This document shows positions 26,631 through 33,325 of a stretch of 41,380 nt of DNA, piece after piece. A program made the position numbers and the translations under genes. The DNA is from an uncultured Clostridia bacterium. Lineage in GTDB: Bacteria; Bacillota; Clostridia; Christensenellales; Aristaeellaceae. Within the stretch, counting starts at the first letter, position 1. Every line of letters starts with the position of its first letter. A model generated the notes under the pieces. The model was not told where the DNA came from. It saw only the letters and a program-made list of their open reading frames with translations, and made no database searches. The DNA lies in assembly GCA_947165425.1 (NCBI GenBank), contig CAMVAJ010000015.1, forward strand, positions 1 through 41,380, read 5' to 3'.

Positions 26631-27294
26631 GGCAGCACCTCCTGATTTCTGTTCTCTCAGCCCTTCCGCGACCGGTAGGGGATCGGGGCATTGCTGCCCG
26701 GCAGGTCCGCCGCGGGCCGGATGCCCAGGAAACGACGGATGGGATCATGATCACGGCGGCGATGAGCGCTGTCAGGATCAGGTCCGCGAGGCCGCGCAGC
26801 AGCATGACTCCGGTCAGCGGCGCGCCGCGCAGATAGACATAGGCCAGATTGACGATCTCATAGACGGCGGTATCCGCCAGGGCGCACAGCGGCGTGCGCA
26901 CATAGGGCGAGGCGTTGCGCCCCGGCTTGCCCAGGCCGCGCTCGTATTCCAGCTGCTGGACGCTCTTATCGGCGAAGATCAGCGCGCCGAAGATGGCGGC
27001 GATGGGGTAGATCAGCAGGTTGAAAAGGGTGCGCGTCGGCTGCATGATCTCCAGGAGGATCCCGTAGAACATGCCCACCCAGGCGGCCCGCAGCTTGCCC
27101 AGCCCGACGGTCAGCACCGCGGTCAGGGCGAAGATCAGGCTGGGGGTGACGCCCAGGAGCTTCACGTGCGGCATAAGGCAGACGTGCAGCAGGTAGGTCA
27201 GCAGCAGCAGCGCCAGCACCTTCAGCGCGCGCCAGGCAGCCCGCAGCAGCGGCCGCGGCTTGCGCTCGGGCCGGACGGCGGTCTCCATGCTCAT
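26623..27294 (-). CDS. mreD: Rod shape-determining protein MreD, probably frameshifted near its end
   Basis: 223 residues as read, with five to six membrane helices (LALLLLTYLLHVCLMP, LIFALTAVLTVGLGKL, AAWVGMFYGILLEIMQP, LIYPIAAIFGALIFAD and a C-terminal helix). The G-x-x-x-G-x-L-x-E/D motif and position between mreC and PBP2 identify MreD, the membrane subunit of the elongasome. The last 35 residues (from SVVSWASGPRRTC) are basic and odd. One base shift at about 26741 would instead give RRFLGIRPAADLPGSNAPIP and a stop at 26657, just before the PBP2 ribosome binding site, which is more natural. ATG 27294 overlaps the mreC stop by four bases. Confidence 0.85.
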   Translation of the reverse strand: MSMETAVRPERKPRPLLRAAWRALKVLALLLLTYLLHVCLMPHVKLLGVTPSLIFALTAVLTVGLGKLRAAWVGMFYGILLEIMQPTRTLFNLLIYPIAAIFGALIFADKSVQQLEYERGLGKPGRNASPYVRTPLCALADTAVYEIVNLAYVYLRGAPLTGVMLLRGLADLILTALIAAVIMIPSVVSWASGPRRTCRAAMPRSPTGRGRAERTEIRRCCHV

Positions 27295-28928
27295 TCCTCC
27301 TCCTCCATTTCCATATTGCTCGGATGCAGGGTGATGAAGGGGGTCGGGCTGGGGCGCGGGGTCGGTGTCGGGACGGGCGTCTCGTAGGTGTCCTGATGGA
27401 CGGTCACGTACTCGATGCTTGTGCTGTTGCGGACGTTGGTGGTCCGGGTCGGCTCCGCCGTGGGCGCGAGGGTGGGCCGCGGCGAGGGCGACATGGTGGG
27501 CGGGAGCGTCGCGTCGACGGGCTCGCCGTTCTCATCCAGCTCGATGTCCGGCGGGACGGGCGTGGACGTGGACTGCGACGTCGGCCAGAAGACGTTGGAG
27601 CCGTCGCGCTGGGTGGGGACGGGACGGGCCGGTTCCAGCGGCACGAAGGTCGACTGGACGCTCTCCCGGCCCTGCACGGCCTCCGCCTCGGGCTTGTAGC
27701 GGAGCACGATCACATACTCGATATGCTGGAAATCCGCGTAGGGCTCCACGACGATGTACTGCTTGTTGGCCTCCAGGCCGCGGGTGGATTCGCGCACGGT
27801 GCCGATGGGGATGCCCTTGGGGAAGGACATGCCCACGCCGGAGGTGACCACGATGTCCCCGGGGCGGGGCAGATGCTCCTCGGGCAGATAGTACATGCGG
27901 CACATGGCGGTGCCGTCGATGCCCAGGGTTCCGCGGACCGTGCCCTGGTCGCGGCTGGACTGGATCAGGCCGGCGATGGAGGCGTCCGAGTCGATGATGG
28001 CGCGGACGGTGGCCTGGTTTTCGCTGACGGTCTCGGTATAGCCGATCAGGGCTGAGCCGTAGGTGACGGCCATGAAGGGCTCGATGCCGGACGCGCTGCC
28101 CTGGTTGATCGTGAAGGTGGAGAAGTAATTGCCCTCGTCCCGCCCGATGACGGAGCAGACCAGGGGCTGCATCCGCTGGTTGGCGCGGATCTCGGCGCTC
28201 ATGTCCTCGTACTGTCCGAGCCGGATCTGCAGCTCGTTGGCCAGCATGGCCTGATACTCGAGCTGCTCGTTGCGGGCGACGACGGCGTTGTACTCCTCCT
28301 CGATGTTGGCACGGCGCTTCAGCGTCCGGAAGTAGCTGGTGGCGGCGTCGGCCAGGGAGGAGAAGAAGCTCTGAACCGGCGTCATCGCGGCGGTGACCGC
28401 CTCGCCGGGCGCGTTCACGAGGCCGTAATACTGGTTGTTGGGCGCGAGAATCTGCGTCATGATGATGGAGACCATGAAGGTCAGCAGCAGGATCGTGATC
28501 GCGGAGAGCAGAAAGCGCCGGAGCACCGGGTGGCTGCGGCTCATGGAGGAGAGGCCGTCCGGGCTGTCCTGCAGCGTGTCGCCGCCGGCGGGCGCCGCCT
28601 TGCGCTTGCCGCGGCCGGTGCGGATCTTCCGCCCCGGGTTGGGGCGGCTCTCCCCGTCCTCGAACTCCTCCTCGTCCGCCGCCGCCTCCCGGTGGCGGGG
28701 GAGACGGTCGAGCATCGCCATGGCGTGGCGCAGGAGATCGTCGCTCTCGCGCTGGGATTCCGGCGTCTCGCCGGCGTTCTCGGAGGCTTCGTCCGATTCC
28801 GGCTTGGGGACGGGCAGATCCCGGATGATATCGCTCAGGCTGTCCTCCGGCAGCAGATCCTCCTCCGGGGGGGACGGGAGCCGGGATTCCTCCTGCGGCT
28901 GCTTCTTTTTCTTGCCGAGACCGAACAT
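27291..28928 (-). CDS. mreC: Cell shape-determining protein MreC with unusually long termini
   Basis: 545 residues against a family norm near 280-300. Residues 1-138 are an acidic, low-complexity cytoplasmic extension (MFGLGKKKK then many E, D, P, S). A membrane helix lies at about 139-161, then a coiled coil (RRANIEEEYNAVVARNEQLE) and the double beta-barrel MreC core (GNYFSTFTINQGSASGI, VVTSGVGMSFPKGIPIGTV). The C-terminal 130 residues are rich in Pro, Thr and Ser, ending in MEMEEEE. It links MreB, MreD and PBP2 outside the membrane. ATG 28928 follows AAAGGAGGTG at good spacing; the GTG at 28940 overlaps that site. Confidence 0.9.
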   Translation of the reverse strand: MFGLGKKKKQPQEESRLPSPPEEDLLPEDSLSDIIRDLPVPKPESDEASENAGETPESQRESDDLLRHAMAMLDRLPRHREAAADEEEFEDGESRPNPGRKIRTGRGKRKAAPAGGDTLQDSPDGLSSMSRSHPVLRRFLLSAITILLLTFMVSIIMTQILAPNNQYYGLVNAPGEAVTAAMTPVQSFFSSLADAATSYFRTLKRRANIEEEYNAVVARNEQLEYQAMLANELQIRLGQYEDMSAEIRANQRMQPLVCSVIGRDEGNYFSTFTINQGSASGIEPFMAVTYGSALIGYTETVSENQATVRAIIDSDASIAGLIQSSRDQGTVRGTLGIDGTAMCRMYYLPEEHLPRPGDIVVTSGVGMSFPKGIPIGTVRESTRGLEANKQYIVVEPYADFQHIEYVIVLRYKPEAEAVQGRESVQSTFVPLEPARPVPTQRDGSNVFWPTSQSTSTPVPPDIELDENGEPVDATLPPTMSPSPRPTLAPTAEPTRTTNVRNSTSIEYVTVHQDTYETPVPTPTPRPSPTPFITLHPSNMEMEEEE

Positions 28929-28975
28929 GCGGACGTTCACCTCCTTTCAGACTTGTCCTTATCCCGCCGGGAAGC

Positions 28976-29998
28976 TCAGGCGTTCAGCGCGCTGTGCTGG
29001 ACGGCGTTGAAGAGATCCGGGTTTTCGAGCAGATACCCCATGCCCATGATCGTGGCGTCGGCGGGGTCGGGGATGGTCAGGGCCGGGATGCCCAGCGCGT
29101 TTCCGATATACTGATCCAGGCCCAGCAGCTGCGCGGTGCCGCCGGAGAGGTGGATGCCGTTGCGCATGATGTCGGCGGTCAGCTCCGGGGGCGTGCGCTC
29201 CAGCACCCAGCGCAGCGCCGAGACGATGGCGGCGCAGGGCTCGGAGATGGCGTCGTGGGCCTGGGCGGCGGTGAACTCCACGTCCATGACCCGCGCGGAG
29301 AGCAGATCGAAGCCCCGCACGTGGGCGGTGGTGTTGGCCACCACCGGGGTGGCGCAGGCCAGGTCCTTCTTCAGCTCCTCCGCCGTCCGGTCCCCGATGA
29401 GCATGGAGGAGTTCTTTTTCAGATAGTCGATGATGGCCTGGTCCATCTTCTCGCCGCCCACCGGGATCGATTGGGCGACCACGACGCCGCCCAGGGAGAT
29501 CAGGGCGATATCCGTCGTGCCGCCGCCGACGTCCACCATCAGGGTGCCCGCCGGGTCGTAGGCGGGGAGGCCCGCGCCGACCGCCGCCGCGAAGGGTTTC
29601 TCGACGAAGAAGACGTTCTTGATCCCGCGCGCGGCGACAGCCTGCCGCACAACGCGGCGGGAGACCTCGTCCATGGACGGCGGGATGGAGACCAGCACCC
29701 GGGGCTTGATCAGGTAGCTGACGCCGATGGCCTTGCGGATGAAATAATGGACCAGCACCTCCGCCGCGTCGTAGTCCACGATAAGGCCGGCCTGCACGGG
29801 CCGGATGGCCCGGAGCGTGTCCCGGGTGCGGCCCATGAGATAGCGTGCCTCGTCGCCCACGGCCCGCACGGCCCGGCGGTCCCGCGCCTCGACGACCACG
29901 ACGGTCGGCTCGTTGATGACGATGCCCTTTCCCCGGACGTAGACCATGGTGTTGGTCGTGCCCAGGTCGATGGCGATATCCGGCGCTTTGATCGGCAA
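28976..29998 (-). CDS. mreB: Actin-like cell shape protein MreB
   Basis: 340 residues, full length for MreB/Mbl. It forms membrane filaments that steer lateral-wall synthesis. Nucleotide-binding motifs: DIAIDLGTTNTMVYVRGKGI (phosphate 1), MVDVGGGTTDIALISLGG (phosphate 2), HLSGGTAQLLGLDQYI (adenosine). VFFVEKPFAAAVGAGLP and the E-P-C region are also typical. No ATG fits: the TTG at 29998 with AAGGAGG upstream is chosen. The usual third position leucine/phenylalanine membrane-binding pair is not obvious in the N-terminus. Fourth gene of the operon, 41 bp after maf. Confidence 0.94.
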   Translation of the reverse strand: MPIKAPDIAIDLGTTNTMVYVRGKGIVINEPTVVVVEARDRRAVRAVGDEARYLMGRTRDTLRAIRPVQAGLIVDYDAAEVLVHYFIRKAIGVSYLIKPRVLVSIPPSMDEVSRRVVRQAVAARGIKNVFFVEKPFAAAVGAGLPAYDPAGTLMVDVGGGTTDIALISLGGVVVAQSIPVGGEKMDQAIIDYLKKNSSMLIGDRTAEELKKDLACATPVVANTTAHVRGFDLLSARVMDVEFTAAQAHDAISEPCAAIVSALRWVLERTPPELTADIMRNGIHLSGGTAQLLGLDQYIGNALGIPALTIPDPADATIMGMGYLLENPDLFNAVQHSALNA

Positions 29999-30039
29999 AG
30001 CAGGGTTCCTCCTTCGATAAAGAACAGATGCGTGAAGGA

Positions 30040-30600
30040 TTAAAGGACGCCGCAGGCGTGCAGGAGCTTTCGGGTCAGGGGCAGCGGCAGGCCGATGATG
30101 CCGGAGGGCGTGCCCCGCACCTCCTCGATCCACTGCCCCGCGATGCCCTGCAGGGCGTAGGCTCCGGCCTTGTCCTGGGGCTCGCCGGTGGCGATGTAGG
30201 CGCGAATCTCGTTGTCCGTCATCTCCCCGAAGCGGACCTCGGACACGTCGACGCCGCTGTGGAGCGAGCCGTCCGCCGCCACGCAGCACACGCCCGTGGA
30301 GACGTGGTGCGTCCGGCCGGAGAGGAGCCGCAGCATGCGGTGGGCGTCCTCGGCGTCCGCGGGCTTGCCGAGGGGGCGGTCGTCGATGGCGACCAGGGTG
30401 TCGGCGGCCAGGATCACGCGCCCGGGATAGGCCTGGGCGCTGCAGAGCGCCTTGCGGCGGGCGAGGGCCTGCACCGCGGCGGTGGCGCCCAGGTCGGTGT
30501 GCTCGTCCACCTCCGGGGCGTGGATCTCGAAGGGGACGCCGAGCAGGGCGAGCAGCTCGCGCCTCCTGGGGGAGGCGGAGGCGAGAATGATCTTATCCAT
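30040..30600 (-). CDS. maf: Maf-family nucleoside triphosphate pyrophosphatase
   Basis: 186 residues. Maf proteins hydrolyse non-canonical or modified nucleotides (dTTP/UTP-type here by sequence pattern). Signatures: [18 protein letters not shown], the R-R-K-A segment, VILAADTLVAIDDRPLGKP, HHVSTGV, and DKAGAYALQG near the C-terminus. The S-x-S-P-R-R and E/D residues form the catalytic pocket. The gene commonly sits beside mreB. It starts inside the phosphodiester glycosidase gene (8-bp overlap) and has an 8-bp-type coupling seen at several junctions in this window. Confidence 0.94.
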   Translation of the reverse strand: MDKIILASASPRRRELLALLGVPFEIHAPEVDEHTDLGATAAVQALARRKALCSAQAYPGRVILAADTLVAIDDRPLGKPADAEDAHRMLRLLSGRTHHVSTGVCCVAADGSLHSGVDVSEVRFGEMTDNEIRAYIATGEPQDKAGAYALQGIAGQWIEEVRGTPSGIIGLPLPLTRKLLHACGVL

Positions 30601-31633
30601 TGGGTTCCTCCGGGGATGGGGTGGGCAGCTGGATGACCACGCGGCTGGGATCGTAAACCGTGGGCGCGGGAGTCTCCTCCTCCGGCAGGGGGAAGAGCAG
30701 GTCAGCCGGCGGCTCCGGGGTCTCGGTCGGGGCGGGGGGCTCCGGGTGCCAGGCGCTGGCAAAATAGATGATGTCCTCGATCCGGCGCTTGCCCTGGCTT
30801 TTGCCGCGGCCGAAGAGATTGATCTTCTCGTTGTTGAAGACGACCCAGGCGGAGTTGCCCGCGTCCAGGTTGTAGGCCGTGCGGGGGATGCCCTGCTCGC
30901 AGATCAGATAGACGAACTCCTCCCCGGTCAGTCCCTGGCAGTGCGGGTTGTCCGGGCCGCCGGTGACGACCACCATGTACTCCAGCTCGCCCGTCTGGCA
31001 GATGCAGAGGCGCTGGGCCCGCTTGGCCCAGCCGATTGCGGAGGCCTGGGAGCCGGTGGGGATGGGCTGCACCTCGCCGTCAACGACGAGGGCCGGCCCA
31101 AAGCAGAAGGAGTTGACGACGGTATGGCTGTCGATGAAGGCGTGGGCCTCCTCGACGGTGGGTGTTTTCAGGACGTGAAAGTCCCCGGCGTCGTCGATCA
31201 GCAGCATGTCGAAGAAGCAGGCGCCGGGCCACTTCTGAACCATGACCGGCTGTCCCTGGCGGTAGATGATCCGGCGCTGGCCGGACTGGTGGGTGCGGAA
31301 GCTGTCGCCGGTGATGGCCAGCACGGCGCCGATATGCTTCGCCATGGTGTCGCCATAGTTGCCGTTCGAGGAGTGGTCGACGTAGGTGCGGAGCTGGGTC
31401 GCGTTGGCGATCTTGATCCGCACGACAAGATAGTCCGTCTTGTAGGCGCGGCCGGAGGTGATCTCCACCCGGAGGGAGGGATCCTCGTAGAGCGTGTCGG
31501 AGAGATAGAAGGCTGGATCCACGGGGAGAAGGGTCTCCCAGTCCAGCGGGATCTGGAACAGCTCGGCGTCGGCGGGGACGGCGGCGAAAACCAGCGCCAG
31601 CGCCAGCAGCAGAGACAGGAAGGCTTTTCGCAT
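30593..31633 (-). CDS. Secreted phosphodiester glycosidase-like (NAGPA/DUF2233) protein
   Basis: 346 residues. Signal peptide 1-23 (ending AVPADA), then a NAGPA-type domain: VVRIKIANATQLRTYVDH, GAVLAITGDSFRTHQSG, SFCFGPALVVDGEV, SAIGWAKRAQRLCI, GLTGEEFVYLICEQGI and YNLDAGNSAWVVFNNEKIN. The last segment replaces the typical L-D-G-G-G-S-S with L-D-A-G-N-S-A, which could change or weaken activity. The family removes phosphodiester-linked sugar caps, in bacteria probably from wall or capsule polymers. The last 55 residues are Pro/Glu/Thr-rich spacer. It is second in the mre operon and overlaps maf. Confidence 0.85.
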   Translation of the reverse strand: MRKAFLSLLLALALVFAAVPADAELFQIPLDWETLLPVDPAFYLSDTLYEDPSLRVEITSGRAYKTDYLVVRIKIANATQLRTYVDHSSNGNYGDTMAKHIGAVLAITGDSFRTHQSGQRRIIYRQGQPVMVQKWPGACFFDMLLIDDAGDFHVLKTPTVEEAHAFIDSHTVVNSFCFGPALVVDGEVQPIPTGSQASAIGWAKRAQRLCICQTGELEYMVVVTGGPDNPHCQGLTGEEFVYLICEQGIPRTAYNLDAGNSAWVVFNNEKINLFGRGKSQGKRRIEDIIYFASAWHPEPPAPTETPEPPADLLFPLPEEETPAPTVYDPSRVVIQLPTPSPEEPNG

Positions 31634-31664
31634 GATGACTCCTGTTCAGTCGCGCGGGGAAGGG

Positions 31665-32819
31665 TCAGTTGTGATGGATGACCACCACGGCGGAGTCCCC
31701 GTCATTCTCCGGCGCCTCGGTCTGGGCGGGGGCCTCCAGCGGCTCGAGCACCTCGACGGGCTGAATCTCCTCCACCGGGACGAGGGCTTCCGCCTCCTCG
31801 GCGGTGTCCTCGGTCAGCGGGGCCGGGGTCTGCGCGGGGGAGGCGCCCAGGGCGTCCGCCAGCCAGGCGGGCGTCGGGACGGGGGTCGCGTTCACGGGGT
31901 GGAGGCGCTGCTGATCCTTCGCTTTGCCCTTGCGGGGCCGGGGCGTGGTGGGGACGGGGGTCGTCTCGCTATAGCGCGGGGCGGCGAGTGCGGTGTTCCC
32001 ATCCACATAGGCGAGGGTGCAGGGATCCCAGATGGTGCCCGCGCCGGAGGCGACATGGATATGCCGGATGTCCAGCCGCAGGGCGACCCGCAGGCCGACC
32101 GTGGTGCGGTTGTAGTAGCCGTAGCTCAGATGGCCGTCCAGGCCGCAGAGCTGCATGTAGAGGTTTTTGTCGCTGTTGGGGACCTTGAGGTCCGTGGCCC
32201 AGTAGGACGAGGTTCCGGTGGAGCCGTCCACGCCGAGCTTGCTGCCGTAGCGCTCATGGATCTTGAGGTTTTTCGCGTAGGGGGTGCCGAAGGTGGTGCG
32301 CTCCGGGTGCGCCCAGTAGCGGATGTTCGGGAAGCCGTATTTCTCGGTCATGAGCTCCTTGGAGGACAGGGGATAGAGATAGCCGTACTGCTCCTGCGTG
32401 ACGGCGTCCCTCACCGGCTCGTGCTGCATCAGCCGCGGGAAGAGCGTCTCGTTGCAGTAGGTGTTCATGTCGCTCTCACCGTAGTCATGAATGCGGCGGT
32501 AGGTGCGCTTTTTCGCTACGTTGGGGTCGTCCACCCAGATGGGCTGGCAGGCGTCGATGATATAGCTGGTCAGCAGAAGGGCCTTGCCGCTCTCCTCGTC
32601 CACGTCCAGCACCTGCCAGAGCACGGGGGCCTCGGTCCCGTCCTCGTAGTAGGGATAGCGCCCCAGGGTGACATACTGCCAGCCGGCAGCCTCGCTCCAG
32701 CCGCGCAGGCCGCAGTCGGTCTCCGACGCGCCGGAGGCGGTCAGCGGCAGCGCCGCGAGGCAGAGCCCAAGGGTCAGCACCAGGGTGAGAAGCGCGGCGG
32801 CCGCGCGGCGAATCCGCAT
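31665..32819 (-). CDS. Secreted DUF6273-like protein, first gene of the mre operon
   Basis: 384 residues. A twin-arginine-looking but ordinary signal peptide (MRIRRAAAALLTLVLTLGLC) precedes a domain starting at YVTLGRYPYYEDG, then VLWQVLDVDEESGKALLLTSYIID, YCNETLFPRLMQHEP and YWATDLKVPNSDKNLY. The G-x-Y-P...W-x-V-L-D pattern matches DUF6273, common in gut Clostridia and of unknown function (it resembles sulfatase-modifying/C-type lectin-like folds). After about residue 290 the protein is a Pro/Thr then Glu/Pro tail ending in VVVIHHN, with no membrane anchor. ATG 32819 follows AAAGGAGGA. A consensus promoter precedes it. Confidence 0.75.
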   Translation of the reverse strand: MRIRRAAAALLTLVLTLGLCLAALPLTASGASETDCGLRGWSEAAGWQYVTLGRYPYYEDGTEAPVLWQVLDVDEESGKALLLTSYIIDACQPIWVDDPNVAKKRTYRRIHDYGESDMNTYCNETLFPRLMQHEPVRDAVTQEQYGYLYPLSSKELMTEKYGFPNIRYWAHPERTTFGTPYAKNLKIHERYGSKLGVDGSTGTSSYWATDLKVPNSDKNLYMQLCGLDGHLSYGYYNRTTVGLRVALRLDIRHIHVASGAGTIWDPCTLAYVDGNTALAAPRYSETTPVPTTPRPRKGKAKDQQRLHPVNATPVPTPAWLADALGASPAQTPAPLTEDTAEEAEALVPVEEIQPVEVLEPLEAPAQTEAPENDGDSAVVVIHHN

Positions 32820-32909
32820 GGCGGAATCCTCCTTTATCGGACAGAGGAGCCCCCGGCTCCGCGAAAAGGCTACACAAGAACACACCCAAAACGGGGTGTC
32901 GCAAAGCGT

Positions 32910-32938
32910 ATTATACCAATTGTAGAGAGACAGGTCAA
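32910..32938 (-). promoter_or_regulatory. Consensus sigma-A promoter of the DUF6273-to-PBP2 operon
   Basis: Minus-strand TTGACC (32933-32938) and TATAAT (32910-32915), exactly 17 bp apart. Leader about 85 nt to the ATG at 32819. Confidence 0.9.
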
Positions 32939-32979
32939 GAGCGCAATCAAACGCGCTGTTTGAGCTGAACGTAACAGAT

Positions 32980-33008
32980 TTGACTTCTCAAAACGGATAT
33001 GATACCAT
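32980..33008 (+). promoter_or_regulatory. Promoter of the toxin mRNA (RNA I)
   Basis: TTGACT (32980-32985), 17-bp spacer and TACCAT (33003-33008) with a TG one base before the -10. Transcription would start near 33015 and run through the hairpin leader into the 26-codon gene. Confidence 0.65.
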
Positions 33009-33051
33009 TCATATGCCGGGCAACCGGCAGGCAGGGAGAAATACGCGGGCG

Positions 33052-33074
33052 CTCACCTTCCGAGGGGAGGTGAG
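33052..33074 (+). promoter_or_regulatory. Hairpin hiding the toxin ribosome binding site
   Basis: CTCACCTTCC (33052-33061) pairs with GGGAGGTGAG (33065-33074) through a three-base loop, nine Watson-Crick pairs plus one T-G. The right arm contains the GGAGG that would load ribosomes at ATG 33078. A separate 5' stem TGCCGG-GCAA-CCGGCA (near 33014-33029, GNRA loop) lies at the mRNA end. Sequestered ribosome binding sites are a hallmark of type I toxin mRNAs. Confidence 0.75.
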
Positions 33075-33077
33075 GGG

Positions 33078-33158
33078 ATGACTGAGTACGAGATCATTGC
33101 ATTGATCCTCGCAGCCATACAGCTTATCGTCCTCTTGATCCAAGCGATTAAGAGATAA
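33078..33158 (+). CDS. 26-residue hydrophobic peptide, candidate type I toxin (holin-like/TxpA-like)
   Basis: The peptide begins MTEYEIIALILAAIQLI and ends in KR: a short polar N-terminus, one membrane helix of about 18 residues and a basic C-terminus. The M-(S/T)-x-Y-E opening followed by a hydrophobic stretch is that of small Firmicutes putative holin-like toxins and of TxpA/BsrG-type type I toxins, which depolarise or disturb the membrane. GGAGGTGAGGGG precedes the ATG at good spacing but is folded into a hairpin. A convergent antisense RNA overlaps the 3' end. It is too short for routine gene callers and is AT-richer than its surroundings. Toxicity is inferred from architecture, not shown. 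Confidence 0.75.
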   Translation: MTEYEIIALILAAIQLIVLLIQAIKR

Positions 33159-33160
33159 AC

Positions 33161-33199
33161 GAAAAGCCACCGCGTATTCGCGGTACGCGGTGGCTTTTC
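33161..33199. terminator. Bidirectional terminator shared by toxin mRNA and antisense RNA
   Basis: GAAAAGCCACCGCGTA (33161-33176) pairs perfectly with TACGCGGTGGCTTTTC (33184-33199), a 16-bp stem with a 7-nt loop. It starts two bases after the toxin stop. The T-run exists on both strands (CTTTTCC on plus, CTTTTCGTTT on minus), so both convergent RNAs end here and overlap through it. Confidence 0.9.
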
Positions 33200-33250
33200 C
33201 GAAAGACATTCACATTCGGTGAGTGCTCGGTAGGAAAGCATTCTCCCTGC
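33161..33250 (-). ncRNA. Antisense RNA (RNA II), candidate antitoxin
   Basis: About 90 nt, from a start near 33248-33251 to the shared terminator. It begins GGCAGGGAGAATGC. It is complementary to the toxin mRNA across the terminator stem, and it carries CTCACC (minus strand of 33218-33223), which can pair with the GGTGAG (33069-33074) in the toxin ribosome binding site. A second short match is ACTCA to TGAGT at 33083-33087, just inside the coding region. This gives the layout of Fst/RNA II and TxpA/RatA-type systems. The exact ends are inferred from the promoter and terminator. Confidence 0.72.
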
Positions 33251-33254
33251 CTTT

Positions 33255-33283
33255 ATTATATCGGCTGTACACGGGGTTGTCAA
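33255..33283 (-). promoter_or_regulatory. Perfect consensus promoter of the antisense RNA
   Basis: Minus-strand TTGACA (33278-33283) and TATAAT (33255-33260) with 17-bp spacing, the only promoter in the window with both boxes at full consensus. No protein gene with a usable ribosome binding site follows; the transcript runs head-on into the toxin gene. A stronger antitoxin than toxin promoter is expected for a labile antisense RNA. Confidence 0.93.
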
Positions 33284-33325
33284 GCCATCCGCGCGCGGCT
33301 TTTTGTTTTTGGACGCGCGGCGTGG

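Noticed and set aside
24111-26645. 844-codon plus-strand frame opposite the PBP2 gene
   Set aside because: Low-complexity Val/Gly/Asp/His composition while the opposite strand encodes an intact PBP2 with all three catalytic motifs.
33053-33283. 76-codon minus-strand frame running through the antisense RNA and the toxin gene
   Set aside because: Its first codons lie within the antisense promoter, its internal ATG has a poorly spaced ribosome binding site, it would have to read through the terminator hairpin, and the peptide has no family resemblance.
33284-33325. Terminator for the ABC exporter
   Set aside because: CCGCGCG and CGCGCGG repeats exist, but on the minus strand no T-run follows; the runs of T lie on the plus strand inside the loop.
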